A stretch of DNA of 64,000 bases from Helicostylum pulchrum (Eukaryota > Mucoromycota > Mucoromycetes > Mucorales > Mucoraceae): the NCBI GenBank assembly GCA_025677825.1, contig JAIXMO010000011.1, positions 345,001-409,000 of the forward strand, read 5' to 3'. The translations under genes and the position numbers were made by a program. Under the pieces are notes generated by a model that worked only from the letters and a program-made list of their open reading frames with translations, was not told the origin of the DNA and searched no databases. This document shows positions 10,585 through 23,362 of this stretch, piece after piece (the first letter of the stretch is position 1; the number at the start of each line of letters is the position of its first letter).

Positions 10585-13500
10585 TTAAAACTTCATAACA
10601 TCTTGTAACAAATCACTAGATTGTTTCTTAAACACTTTAGAGATACCAACAGCTGGAGCAGAGAGTGCTTCTCGTCCTACATACTCAATTTGCTACAAAA
10701 AAAAAAAAAAAAAAAGTCAATACACACACAATCAAAACCAACAACGTTACACGCGCAAGACTTTGTACCTTATCTTTTGGTAATAGCTGAGTTAATCGAG
10801 GAGCCATAAAAGCATACGCTCCGGCATTCTGAGGCTCTTCTTGGCACCACACAAACTGGTTCGCCCCACCAAACTTTTCAATTTCCTTTTTGATTTCCGT
10901 TTGCGGGAAAGGACTTAATTCCTCTACTCGGATAAGAGCTAAACGGTCATTGTATCCTCTTGCTTCTCGTTCCTTGACAAGATCGTAGTAGTATTTACCG
11001 CTTACAAATACTACCTTTTCTACTTTACTCGTGTCCGTAATAGATGGGTCGGATAAGATAGGTTGGAAGTGCGTACCGGGTGCCATGTCTTGTAACGAGC
11101 TGACGGCGAGCTATTTTAGAATTTTTTTTTAGTACTGTGTGTGTGTGTATTTGTATAATCTCTTACTGGAGACTTTAAGAGACTCTTGGGAGCTACGACG
11201 ATAAGTGGTTTACGGTAACTACGCAACATCTAGATAAAAAAAAAAAGTCAGCGACAACAAAAAAACCTTTTTGTTATATATTTCATTGTATACCTGTCTA
11301 CGTAACACGTGGAAATACTGTGCTGGAGTCGTACAATTCACTATATGCCAATTTGGCGCACCATTATCTCTACCCATCTCAAACGCTTCATTACTCATCT
11401 AAACAAACAAACAACTCAATTTAATTAAAACCCTCCTTATTCCATTTCTCTCTTTTACCTGTAAAAACCTTTCTACACGGCTTGAAGAATGCTCAGGCCC
11501 CGCACCATCTTGCCCATGCGGCAACAACATCACCAACCCACTTTGTCTCAACCACTTCTCCTCACCGCTCGCTAAAAATGTATCAATTGTAATTTGTGCA
11601 CCGTTAAAGAAATCGCCAAACTGAGCTTCCCAAAGCACAAGGCGTTTTGGAGACTCAATCGACATACCGTACTCGAAGCCCAGTACGGCGAATTCAGAGA
11701 GCGGGCTGTTGGCTACTTCTAAATGGCTGCTTTGGTCGGCTTGCATGTGGTTTAAAGGGATCACAGCGCGTTCAGTGTCTTGACATACAAACATAGCGTG
11801 GCGTTGCGAGAACGTGCCGCGGCCTACGTCTTGACCAGAGATACGGACATCGTGACCTTGCTGAATCAAAGAGCCAAACGCGAGTGCTTCAGCTGTAGCC
11901 CAGTCCAGCGAGTTGCCCTGAGCCAGTTTCTTGATACGTTGATCGACATGGTATTTCTGTAACCGAGCATGGACCTTGACATTATCTGGAGGTGTCACCG
12001 AGAGCTTTCCAATCGCAGCCAGTACACTTGTATCGTACCCTGTATCTGGGTTCTCTGACATACTATCCTTTGTAATATGATGAATTCCCTTCCAATTACC
12101 GTCCAAATGCACACGACTGTCCGGTACAAACGATTCTGCATCTTTCAGCCCAGCTTCTAACACCTGTAAATGTCTTTCACGTACCTGCTGTGCTTCTTGC
12201 TCCGATGCTAACGTATTTTCATCCAACAGCTTTTGCTCGTAGAGTTTAGGGACCGAAGTACGGTGCCTGATATTGTTGTACATGACAGGTTGCGTGAAGG
12301 CCGGTTCGTCCAGCTCGTTGTGTCCCCAGCGTCTGTAGCACATCAAGTCAAGAATGATGTCTTTACGGAACTTGTTACGGTACTCAAAGACAATATCAAG
12401 CGCGCGAGAGACTTCTTCAGGGTGGTCGCCGTTGACGTGAACCACGGGGACGTTGATCATTTTGCCAATGTCGGAGCAGTACGCGGAGGATCGCGCGTTT
12501 TGCGCGGGCGTGGTGTACCCCAGTTGGTTGTTGACGACGATATGGACAGAGCCACCAGAGGAGTAATGCGCCAAGTTGGACATACCCAGAGTTTCCATTA
12601 CTACACCTTGACCTGCAAATGCCTAGCAAAAAAAAAAAAAAAAAAAAAAAAAAATTTAAGATTATGATAACTAACCAGAAGAAAAAAAAACTTACTGCAT
12701 CTCCATGGATTTGAACACACATGACACGATCGCCTAAATTACAAGTATCTTTTGAAGAAGCCAACAACTCTGTCTGCTTCGCTCTTGCCTTCCCCATAGC
12801 CACCGGGTTAATCGCCTCTAAATGCGACGGATTACTCAACAACGACACATGCACCTTATCCTCCCCATAATACAGATCCGGATTATTGACCAAATGCGAA
12901 ATCACATCGCCCGACGCAAACACGCCCTCTGGCAGCTCCGAGTTTCCCTTCATCTTGTGAAACAGCCCAGCGTACGGGAACTGCAACATATCGCACAGCA
13001 AGTTGAGCCTGCCACGATGAGGCATACCAATGACAATATCTTGTGTGCCGGCTTTGGCAGACAGCTCAAACAGCCTATCCAAGGCAACCATCATACTTTC
13101 AGCACCCTCTAAACCGTACCGCTTCAGGTTGGGGAATTTCTTGGAGAGGAAGTGGTCGAATGTTTCGGACTTGCTGAGGATTTCGTGGATACGTTTCTTT
13201 TGGGTAGTGGAGAGAGCGGGTTTTTCAAAGGTTTCAACTGCGTGGTACCACCATCTTCTTTCACTTGCTGACTATAATAGAGTTAGAAAGGCGGGTAAAG
13301 AGAGGAGGGAAAAAAAAAACTTACGGGTAAATGCATAAATTCATAAGCGATTTTTCCACAGTAGACAGATTGCAAGTGGTCCATGACGGTTTTAAAGTCG
13401 CTTGGAGTATCCGTATCTTTTTCATCATTGACATGAAGAATACCTAATACAAAACAACTCAGTACTGTTTCTCTCTCTCTCTCTCTTTTCACAAGAAGAA

Positions 13501-13883
13501 GGGAAACTTACCAGCTAAATTGTAATGATCCTTTTCACCTAACCCGTACCTTTCTGGTTTTAAAGCAAGCACCTCTCTAAAATAAAGTGGAGAATGAATA
13601 AATAGAGCAACAAAAGTTTTTTAATATTTTTTTACTTTCGCTTCATGATATTTAAAGGATCCAATTGAGCGCCTTCATGACCATGAGTACGGTACGCTTG
13701 CACCATACGCAACAGACTACCATGCTTGATACGGTTTGAGAGCTCAGAAGGTGTATAGTCAGGCAATTTGAACTCCTTCGCTACTCTGTACCCGTAAACG
13801 CCATCATCATGGTACAACCTACTCTTTAACAATGGACCCTGAGTCCTTGATTTTAAAATATGTTTTGAGCTAATACGAAACAT
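10585..13883 (-). CDS. 2-oxoadipate dehydrogenase E1-like (DHTKD1 family)
   Basis: Nine exons (13636-13883, 13512-13576, 13325-13443, 12696-13271, 11459-12622, 11294-11398, 11167-11229, 10769-11110, 10585-10692) give 929 residues with no frame break. It is a ThDP-dependent 2-oxoacid dehydrogenase E1: GLEGAESM (about 197-204), GMPHRGRLN, HGDAAFAGQGVV and VNGDHPEEV are present, as is the C-terminal EEPQNAGAYAF block. Both the length (929, against about 920 for DHTKD1 and over 1000 for OGDH) and the N-terminus, which moves straight from a short presequence to DDGVYGYR, fit DHTKD1 better than 2-oxoglutarate dehydrogenase. DHTKD1 decarboxylates 2-oxoadipate in mitochondrial lysine and tryptophan breakdown, passing the glutaryl unit to an E2. 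The basic, acid-poor first 25 residues suit a mitochondrial targeting peptide. OGDH remains the alternative. Confidence 0.88.
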
Positions 13884-14066
13884 ATTTTTTTAATAACAAA
13901 AAGAAAAAAGTACGTAAAAAAAAAAAAGAAGTCTTTTATATTTACACACACACACATATTTTTACCACGCAAAAGGGCCCACGGTCACCTGATGCATGAA
14001 GATCATGTTATGTTAAAAAAAACCGCGTTTGGCAATTAAATATATATTTGTAAATAAACAAAACTT

Positions 14067-16865
14067 TTATTTGAAACCAGAGGTCTTTGGTTTCTTTTTG
14101 ACGGGTTTCTTGGTAGTAGGTTTCTTTGTACGCGACCCAAACACACCGGGTAAAGGCTGTGTTGAAATATTCGCGAAATCGTGTTTTTGTTCCTCTTGTT
14201 TTCGTTTTGTTTTTGTCGTGGTAGTAACAGGTACCGACATGGGAATTTCGGGCACAGAAAGAAACGGTTCGGGTGAGTCCAACTTGTTATAGATATTAAC
14301 CGAGGGAAACACCTCAGGCTGTAATAGCCTAGTCGGTGTGTAGTTGGGAAACTCGAGCTGATCGTACCGTGTATCGTTGACGGACCACAGGTCTGCAAAC
14401 AGCTTTGACGTGATGGTGGATTGAAAGTTGTATGTGGATGTATCGAGGTACCGAAATTTGGTATCGTCAGCGCGTAAAGGTCGAATCGTAACACTAGCCA
14501 GATGAATTTCTTTTTCGTGCGCTTGTTTTAACCTCTGGTGCAGCTCAAGGTCTGTAGGTTGGCCGTGGTGGTAGATGCCAAAGGTATCGATTTGTCGTCC
14601 GCGTTCAATTTCCTCATGCAGTTCCATCTGGTCTAAAAAATCGTTTAAATCCTGTAACTTGTACTCTTGATATTCATCATCCTCAAATAAGTCTCGACTA
14701 TTAAAACAAACAAAAAGCGTGAGAAAAAATAAATATACAAAAAGAAAGATATAACTTTTACAATGTGCAGGTAGATTTTAAATCTTGTACTTTTTCCACG
14801 ATTTCTCGTTTAAACGCATCTTCAAGCGGTTGAGACCCAGGTTGAATACTCTCGAGATACTCTCTAATTCCATGGACCTTGATTGTCACAGCTTCCGATG
14901 CACATTTACGAGGCTCTCGTTCTGGTAACAAGTCGCGTCGTAAATCCTTCATGAGTTGATCGAACGATTCGCTTTGTGACACAACCGTAATAGGGTGACC
15001 TGTGAATGTCGTATGGTGCTGATCCGACGCCAGCTCAATATAATTCACACGTATCGATCCGTCCTCAAATGACCTATATATACTCAGTACTAAATTTCCT
15101 TGTGTCGTATCGTGTTCACTTTGTGACCGTGTACGTATCGAGCATCCCACAGAATTAATTCGGCTCTTGTAATTAAAGATTTCTTCAAATTTAAGTACTG
15201 GTAATGTAAAGTTAAACAATTCTAATATTTTGATGATTGGTTTACAACTACAATAAAAACGTGATAAGTATGCAGGGTGAAAATCTAAGCGTGTGTGTGT
15301 TCCCTTACTGTTTGGTAGGGCTGTTAATATAATGAAGTGAAATCATTGTATATCTTTGTGTGTGTTTCGAAAAGGCAGTAATTCTCCCTAAAAAAAAAAA
15401 AAAAATATGAGTTGAACCCAGTCTTACGGATTTAAAATAAGAATCGCAAACACGTTTACATTTATCGTCTAAAAGTCGATTAATTAATATATCGGTAGGA
15501 GGGCCGTCTCTCATTCGATGAAGCCATGTTACAAGTGGTCGTTCAGGATACATTCTATCCATCACTGCAATGGATGTAGTTGTAGCAAAACAGTATAATG
15601 AATGTTGCGTTGTTTGAAATGCTACAATACGTTCGTTCGGAATAGCTAATATCTTGCTCGTTATATTATCATGCTAAACACAATCAAAAATTGTTAGATT
15701 TTTTACTGTGTAATTTTTTTTAAAAAAAACAAAGAAATCTTACTCTGATCACAAACTCTTTCAAACAATCAGGAGTAACTGTATAAATTGTGAATGGTGT
15801 CTTACCAAATCCGCATGATCTCCACCTTGATTTATATGGCGTATCTTTTGATATTGGGTCCAAATCCTCGAACAAAACCCTAAATAGAAGATTTTGTTGC
15901 TCAATACAAAAAAGAACAAAAAAAAAAAAGATAAGATATTGTCTTACTTGTTATTGGAAGCATCCATAAGTGCAGTGTATCCATTATTAGTTGTAAAAAG
16001 GTACTGGTCGTTATAAAAGGGACTGGGTTCAGCATGAATTGGCATTGAATAATCTACTTTTCGATGGATATCCGAAAAGTCTGGTAAGAATAAACGATGC
16101 TTTGGTATAATTTTTCGATCTTGATCCAAGTGTATGAGATGAATGGAACTTGTCGTTCTAATGAGTATGATTTTAGTATGTGCGGTGGATAGAGGAGATA
16201 ATTGAATTTGTCTAATTGGATATTCTAGACCGATTGTTTCAATTATAGTGACTTTATCCGTTGATATTATAGCAATACCTATAAATAAAATTGGGGTTTT
16301 TTTTTTGTTTGTTTAATATAACAACTAATATACACATTTGATAATAAATTGCTTTTACCTAAATTAGATGAAGACGGTCCTGCACTAAATATGGCTATTT
16401 CCGTATCAACAGAATCATCTATCACTATTAATGAGTTTCCTTTTAAAGGATCCAGTTCTTCTAATCCACGCATATCGTACATGTCTTGCCATACAATGTT
16501 GGTCAATGGTTTTATAAGTTCTTGACCTAAATCCCGTACTTGTCTCGTTATATCTGCGACCTGAAAGAAAGAGAGAAAAAGGGTTTGTTAAGTCAACTTA
16601 TTTTTTTGGATGTGTATATAACAATTTACGCTGATATGGTTTTTAGTGGTAAATGGGGTCGGTTTATAATCATTGTTTCGTGATATAACTGGAGTTTCTT
16701 CAAGTACTTTTATTGCTATTTTTATATATAAAAAAAAGGTTAAAGGAGGTACATTACTAACAATACAAACTTACTTCGGGACTTTTCACGAAACCTGTAT
16801 AATGGAAACCCATGATCAACTAGTTGATGTAACGGATCGGCGGAAATTGTTGCTACTTCTGACAT
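14067..16865 (-). CDS. RNA polymerase I core factor, Rrn6/TAF1C-like
   Basis: Eight exons (16775-16865, 16630-16715, 16359-16560, 15948-16278, 15744-15879, 15309-15673, 14762-15247, 14067-14697) join in phase to about 775 residues. The N-terminal two thirds show repeated beta-strand blocks typical of a WD40-like propeller (for example SIHLIHLDQDRK, GRITAFSKH). The C-terminus ends with a Lys-rich tail after SQPLPGVFGSR-like sequence (here TQPLPGVFGSRTKK), a feature I associate with Rrn6-type Pol I initiation factors. Such a protein would sit in the nucleolus and help recruit Pol I to the rDNA promoter. The exon 15309-15673 contains a good-looking 40-nt intron (15388-15427) whose removal would break the frame, so it is kept here. 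The family call is from the tail and the overall architecture, without alignment. Confidence 0.65.
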
Positions 16866-17030
16866 GTCTACCTTGAAAAAAAAAAAAAGATACAGTTTTT
16901 TTTTAAAAAAAAAAACTTCAAAAATCCCAAAGTGGAAAAGTGAAATAGGGAGTTATTCAATGCAGTCACTTTTTATTTTATTTTATTGTGTGTATAATTG
17001 ACTCCTTATGAAAGGGGAGAGAAAAAAGCA

Positions 17031-17038
17031 TATATAAA
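17031..17038 (+). promoter_or_regulatory. TATA box of the secreted-peptide gene
   Basis: TATATAAA lies 105 bases before the ATG at 17136, with a pyrimidine-rich transcription start-like tract (17063-17105) between them. The region from 16866 to 17135 is a divergent promoter shared with the Pol I factor gene on the minus strand. Confidence 0.6.
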
Positions 17039-17135
17039 TAAAGGCCTTTTGTTTTACTTGCAGTGCACGTTTCTTCATCTTTCATTCTTCTTTTTCTTCT
17101 TTAACTTCGCTTACACACATCAATCTAAATACAAA

Positions 17136-17282
17136 ATGAAGTTCATCATGATTACTACTCTTGTCGTCTGTGTGACTGCATTCTTTACTACAAGTGTCAG
17201 TGCATTACCAGTACCCGATGCTTCTCCCTTTGGTTGTTTGTCACTAGGATCGAAAGACAAGGCAGATCCAATTTGCAGATAA
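17136..17282 (+). CDS. Small secreted peptide (48 residues)
   Basis: The frame from ATG 17136 encodes 48 residues: a Lys at position 3, a strongly hydrophobic core (about residues 4-20), and a signal-peptidase-like VSA/LP junction at about 23. The mature part is about 25 residues, with two Cys (about 34 and 47) that could pair, and ends ICR. The TATA box upstream and the clean leader support expression. It could be a secreted signalling or antimicrobial-like peptide or a small wall protein; no family is recognised. The frame continues upstream to 16998, but that part is low-complexity leader, and the signal peptide sets the start. Confidence 0.65.
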   Translation: MKFIMITTLVVCVTAFFTTSVSALPVPDASPFGCLSLGSKDKADPICR

Positions 17283-17499
17283 AGAAAGTCTTTTTGTTTT
17301 TAGTGGGTTCTATCTCTTCTTATTTTAAATATAAATCCCTTCCCCCCCTGCTACTTATATATCTCTCTTTTACTGGGTTTGTAAAATTAAAATATCTTGT
17401 TTAAAAATAAAAAATTTCCTTTTTTTTTTTGCTTCTTCTTTGTTTCTTTTTCTTTTTTTTTTTTTCAATGCCTAGATTGTACTTTTTTAAACCATCATA

Positions 17500-18968
17500 A
17501 TGAATAGCCAAATTAATCAAGATATAAATGTAAAAAGAAGAAGGAAAAAGGCTACTAGAGCCTGTTCTCACTGCCAAAAAGTAGGAGCCTTTTTTTTTTG
17601 CTTGTGTTTGTTCATTAGAGTCTTATTTTTTTTTTTTTTGTGTAGGCTCATTTGACATGCGATGACAGTAAAACTTTTTTTTTTGCATAGTGAATTCTGT
17701 GCAACATCAAAACTAAATGATTTTTTTTTAAAAAAATAGTGCGACCTTGCCAACGTTGTGTTAAACGAGGGTTAGAAAGTTCTTGTACGGACGGTATTAG
17801 AAAGAAGGCAAAATACTTGCAGGATGATGAAAGTGGTAGGGTAAAATCTTTTTTTTTTTGCAGCCAAACAAAGATAGAAAAGCTTACATGTAATTAGATT
17901 CAGATCGATTTCAATCTAATGTGACTCCTCCTTCCATGATAAATTATATGGACGACAACAATTTTGGGTTTGGATCAAATGCAGTGAATTTAGAATACGG
18001 CATGTTATCTAGTATGATACCTAACGTATCACCTACGATTAACAACAATACATGGATAACCCAGCCAATCATGGACCCCAACACCATTGTTTTGAACGAA
18101 TCTGCTCATACATCACCTAGCATCTCTTCCAACTACCCTGACTTTAATAAGGTCATCAGAAGAAGAAAAGGCATAGGAAATACCCCCGAGGAGATTTATG
18201 CTCGTGTTCAAAAACCTTATAATTATGTAGAGAGTTATCATTATTTAATACAATATGTCAAGCACAGGTAAAAAAACAACAACAAAGAAAACAAAACAAA
18301 AAAGCAGGAGAGATTTTTAATTATTTGTGTGTGTGTGTGTGGTGCAGGATGGGTAGAGACGAATTAATACGAATTAGTAGAGCTCTAGTGCTATTTAGAC
18401 CCTCGTACATGTCGATTGTAGCAGGACTAACTGAAGAAGATTTAATTTATATGGAAAAATGTGTGCAGAGAACCTTATTAGAATTTGAAAAGTTGATTAG
18501 CTTTTCAGGTACACCTACTGTCGTATGGAGAAGAACAGGAGAGATTGTATTAGTCGGAAAAGAGTTTTTGTTACTGACTCAATGGAGTAAAGAGACCTTA
18601 CTTGGAAAAAAGACTTATATTTACGAGGTAAAAAAAAACATAAAAGGAGAGAATATTGAGATAGTAAAAACAGGTTTTTCTTTATTAGTTGATGGATAAT
18701 GGGTCTACAATCGAGTACTGGGAAAAATTCTCTCAACACGCCTTTGATAATGCAGAGTCGGGTGTTTACATGTCTGTCATCTTGATGAGTCCGTCCTTTC
18801 GACCTGTACCTTGTAGTTTTTGCTTTACTTTAAAACGTGATATTTTTGATTTACCCTGTGTTATTGTTGGCAACGTAGGTTGGGTATTTAATTTTTACCT
18901 ATTTGTTACTGATCATTTTTTTTTTTTTGTAGTTTTTGCCAATTTTAGGAGCTGCTAATAACAAGTAG
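17500..18968 (+). CDS. Zn2Cys6-PAS regulator of gluconeogenesis (ERT1/AcuK type)
   Basis: Seven exons (17500-17580, 17646-17667, 17740-17835, 17898-18267, 18348-18627, 18689-18874, 18933-18968) join in phase to 356 residues. A Zn2Cys6 binuclear cluster lies at Cys 22, 25, 32, 38, 41 and 50 and begins ACSHCQKAHLTCDD, the distinctive form of the ERT1/Rds2/AcuK/AcuM group. A PAS-like domain follows at about 220-345 ([20 protein letters not shown]). Family members are nuclear activators of gluconeogenic and non-fermentable carbon genes such as PEP carboxykinase. The PAS domain may sense a metabolite. The protein is shorter than many ascomycete members, mainly in the middle linker. The microexon 17646-17667 (22 nt) splits the zinc cluster. 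Confidence 0.88.
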
Positions 18969-19367
18969 ACAGACACGTGATATAGGGAGGTGTCTATAGT
19001 CCTATTACATTTTATTATTTTTTCGAAACAAAAAAAGCTTCTTTTATATTTTATTTTTTTTCTTCTTCTCTCTTTTGTATACAAATATATTATATATATA
19101 TAAAAAAGTTAATAATAATAAAAACAAGGTAAAAAGAGAGAAAAACAGTTTAATTTGCTTTTAAAACAAAAACAACTTCCGAGAAAAACAAAGTTCTATA
19201 TAATCTCATCTTGTTTGAAATAAGATGTATAAGATGAGAGAGACTTCGCGTTTGAACCTTACTGCGGCAACCCCCTTTTTACATGTATTTATTAAAATAT
19301 CTCTTTTTTATGTACTAGGCATTACAACTATTATTTTACAAAGAGAGAGAACAGTTTTATCTCTTCG

Positions 19368-19400
<33 letters not shown>

Positions 19401-19524
19401 CTCAGTCTTAAATATTACCCCTGGCTGGCCCAGTTACTAACTAGCAAGTAATAAAAAAAAAAAAAAAAAAAAAGATAGAGAAAGAAAGAAAAAAGAAACA
19501 TACGTATATATTTAAATATATATA
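18969..19524. other. Intergenic region with CA microsatellite
   Basis: No gene seen. It contains an AT-rich stretch around 19084-19105, a CA dinucleotide run (about 19370-19396) and a poly-A run near 19451-19473. The distal part is presumably the promoter and leader of the Vid21-like gene. Confidence 0.6.
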
Positions 19525-22500
19525 ATGTATACTATGACCACAGATATATCCAACAATACTTACAATGCATCTTCTGGTGATATAATTAACGCTTTTGTAA
19601 GTATTAATGCAGCGTTAAATTTGCACTTGCTAATACGTTTCTGCTTTTTTTTAGATCGACATACAAGAATTACGCAATAAAGCTATCCAAGAACGAAAAT
19701 CCCGACAAAAGTAAAAAAATAAAGAATACTGTTTTTTTTTGCAAATTGATACTAAACAATTATTTAGGATAATTGAAATCAATAGACTCGAACTATTGAA
19801 GGAATTATTTTTACTAACTAAAGATAGCCAAGATATTATGTCTTTTCTGAACCAAACTTTACCAGAAGAAGAAGGACATTTATTACTAACACCCGATGAA
19901 ACCGAACGTGAGCAAGCCTTTCTTGCTCAACACCAAGCCAGGTAAAATAAAAAAAGCATAAAAAAGAAAAAAAGTCGCAAGTAATTTATATATATTCCCC
20001 GTTTTATAGCAGCGATATATTCCCACCCCTCAATTACAACGTAGCAGTAGCAAAAGAAGAACCAAACGTAAAAAACGAAAGAATCAAAAACACGCACACT
20101 CAGAGTAACAACTTTTTTAATTATTTTTGTAGTTACCAAAGAAACCAACAATGTACTTGACAACTACATTACCACGCAGATCCGAAACTAAACTTCATCC
20201 CGTCCAGATCTACAATGGCCATAAATTTGTCGATCGCCGTAACGATAAACCTTCCGGCCTCGACTTATACGCTTGGCAGTTAAAATCCAACGCACAGCCT
20301 CTTTATAAGCAACTACAGCAAGCCAGAAAAGTACTGACCACGCATGACTGGATGTTGGCCAGAGACGAACTCAAGTCTGTAAAGACAATATCGACCATCG
20401 AATCATTAAAAAAAAAGAATTTGTGGAGTACCAGACAGCTGAAGCGGCAAAAAACAATGCCTCGAACAAAAACTCATTGGGATTTATTAATGGATGAAAT
20501 GGTAAAAAAAAAGAGAGAGAAAGAGAAAAAAATCCCTAACATGTTTTTTGGATGTTAGAAATGGATGAGGACTGATTTTAAAGAGGAAAAAAAGTGGAAA
20601 ATAGCAAACGCTTTTATGATATCAAAAGCTATTATGGAGTGGCATCGTGCAGTAGATAAATCAACTGTGTGTGTCAAGGTAAGCAAAAAGGGAAAAAATA
20701 AAAAGGAGTTGATCGGTAATAATAATAATAAAAAATAGATACGAGAACCTACGATTTTAAGTGAGGATGCATCGATGAAAGAACCCACTAAACCCAACGA
20801 ACAAGAAGAGGAAGAGAAGAACAGTACGCTAAAACTAGACGTAGCTATGACGGAACCAATACCGTCGACCACAACAACAAACGATATATCACCCGTTCAT
20901 TCTTCAATTGAAGAAGAAGAAGACGACGACGAACTACAAACGTCGATCTCTTCACAACTGATACAAGACTACCGCACTTTACTCCAATTCCTGCACCCTG
21001 ACCAAACAGTAGTTCAATTATTTGACGAGTCCGACGACATCATTTCACTCTTTCCCGACTTGTTACTGTACACCGCACCCGACCGAGACAGTATCGGAAA
21101 CGACCCCTACTTTGACGAAATCGAGTACGGCCGTATCTTGCCGTTTAAACTCTCCACGCAACGCATCGTTCTTCAAAAGAGAACGCGAAAGCGGAACCAA
21201 GATGGACAGCACGTGTATCATATTGTACCTGATCAAGAAGAAGAAGGGGTGAAAATCTTGCCTCGACATGAAAGATATGATAATTCCCCGCAATTATCGC
21301 GTAAGCAAAATATTTTGTAAGATAAGAAAAGGGTGATTGACACATGTTTATTTTATTTTTAGCATTATTTTCACCAAAGAAATTAAAAGATGCACCTGCA
21401 CTTCAGCCGCTTACTCCTCAACCACCGCATAGTACAAGAAGTATTGCATGGTCTGAAGACGATGATCTATGTCTGATCCAACTTATCATCCAGTACTCGT
21501 TCAACTGGGACCTTATCTGCGACGCATTGAACGGATCCAGAGTCCCAGTGAACGGCGAAAAGCGTACACCATGGGACTGTCATGAACGATGGAAGCAAAA
21601 CAACCTTACCTCACTCTCTGGACAAATAAACTCTGGTATAGTATTATTTGTTTTACGCATTAAAATCTCTGTTACTTAAAAATGTTATTTATAGCCTACG
21701 TAACCAAACTAAAAAAGGACTTATCAAGAAGACCTTCTCTTTTAAAATTCGATTCTGCAAGAAAAAGACAGCGGCAGTATAATGTATTTGAAGCAATTAA
21801 AAAGACTCAAAAGAAAAGAGAAGATTCTAATAAATCTAAAAGTAAGTTTCCCTCAGAAACAACAAAGTAAACAAATACCTTAATATTATAATTTATGTAG
21901 CAAATACTGCACCTCCTCGTAGTGTGATTGAAACACATGGTATGAGCACCCAAGGCCAAAGGTTACCTTCTGCCATGGAACTCAGTCTGCATAAAATACA
22001 GCGTGAGAAACAAATGGCTCAAGTAATTCTGGAACAACGACAATTATCTAGTTATGGATTAAATTCACAGAATGTAAGTATTTACACTTATTTTGTTTAT
22101 TTGTTTATTTATCATTCTATTTGTAGGGTGCGCAACCCGTAGCTACATCTCAAATGAGACCCCCTACTTCTATAAATTCTTCTGCAGCATCTGCGGCGAT
22201 CGCTGCTGCTGCTGCTGCTGCTAATAGGGGAAATCAACCTAGACCTCCACCTACACCACAACAACAATTTCAACAACAACAAGCTGCCGTAGTTGCTCAG
22301 CAACAACAAAGCATACAGCAGCAACAAGCTCAACAACAAAGCTTACAGCAGCAACAAGCTCAACAACAAAGCATACAGCAGCAACAACAAGCACAAGCTC
22401 AAGCTCAGGCACAAGCTCAAATCCAAGCTCAACTTCAAGCTCAGTTAGGTGGTGGTGGTGGTGGTGGATCTGCCACGCTGCAAAATCGATACCCAGCTGC

Positions 22501-23120
22501 ACAATTACATTTATTACGTCAACAACAGATGGCATTAATGGCAGCAGCACAGCAACAGCAACAACAACAACAACAACAACAACAACAAAACAACATACAG
22601 CAGCAGCAGCAGCAGCAAGGTCAAATCCGACCACCTACAGTAACAGGACCAATGCAACAAAGATTTGCCAACGTCTTGAACGCCTCGCAAGGTAAAAAAA
22701 ATATAAATATTAAAAGTGACAGATAAGGTAAACTAATACAGGTACACAGGATTATCGCCGGTGATAAATAATCCAGATATGCAAAATAACAATAATAATA
22801 CGGCGGTTGCTTTAGCGGCACAATTAGCGCAATTGGCCCAACTTGGATACCCAATTCAATCGCTTAGTCAATTACAACCAAATCAACAAGCTAATTTACA
22901 ACGATACATTGCGCAGTTACAAATGCGTAATAATAATACCAATACGTCTTCTCCACAGCAACAGATGCAGCAGAGATTACAGTCTGCTCAACTACAACAA
23001 CAAATGCAGTTACAGCAACAATTACAGTTACAGCAACAACAGCAACAACAGCAACAGAATAATATGTTACAAAGAAGTCCTCAAAATAATAATAATAATA
23101 ATGGACATTTAGGGGGATAA
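19525..23120 (+). CDS. NuA4 scaffold subunit, Vid21/Eaf1-like
   Basis: Twelve exons (19525-19596, 19655-19710, 19768-19941, 20010-20067, 20133-20501, 20559-20678, 20739-21300, 21363-21635, 21695-21841, 21901-22073, 22127-22691, 22750-23120) join in phase to about 979 residues. An HSA domain lies at about 195-285 (HWDLLMDEM, then KWMRTDFKEEKKWK, AIMEWH). A Myb/SANT-like domain lies at about 490-545 (WSEDDDLCLIQLI... WDCHERWKQ). The C-terminus is Gln/Ala-rich with several long polyQ tracts and a GGGGGG run. HSA plus SANT plus a polyQ tail is the Eaf1/Vid21 layout. The protein would assemble the NuA4 histone H4/H2A acetyltransferase, with HSA binding actin/Arp4. The last intron uses the second of two nearby AGs (22749), because the first would bring in a stop. 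Confidence 0.88.
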
Positions 23121-23362
23121 ATAAAGAAACCCTTTTTTAATATTTGATGACACAACATGATGATTATTTTTTGTTTCTTCCTTTTTATTGATTGTTGTTT
23201 GAAGGGGGGGGGGGGTAAATAAGTATATACAATTAATAAAAAAAATAATAAGAGAAAAAGAGAGATATATGCATAAAAAAAAAAGAGATAAAAAAGTGAG
23301 AGAGTGCAGTGTAAAAATTATTAATCTTTTTTTTTTTCCTTTCTTCCTCCTTTCCTTCTTTT

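Noticed and set aside
12233..12667. Plus-strand frame of 144 codons
   Set aside because: Antisense shadow of the well-supported dehydrogenase exon 11459-12622.
22251..22634. Minus-strand Val/Ala-rich frame of 127 codons
   Set aside because: Antisense of the polyQ region of the Vid21-like gene.
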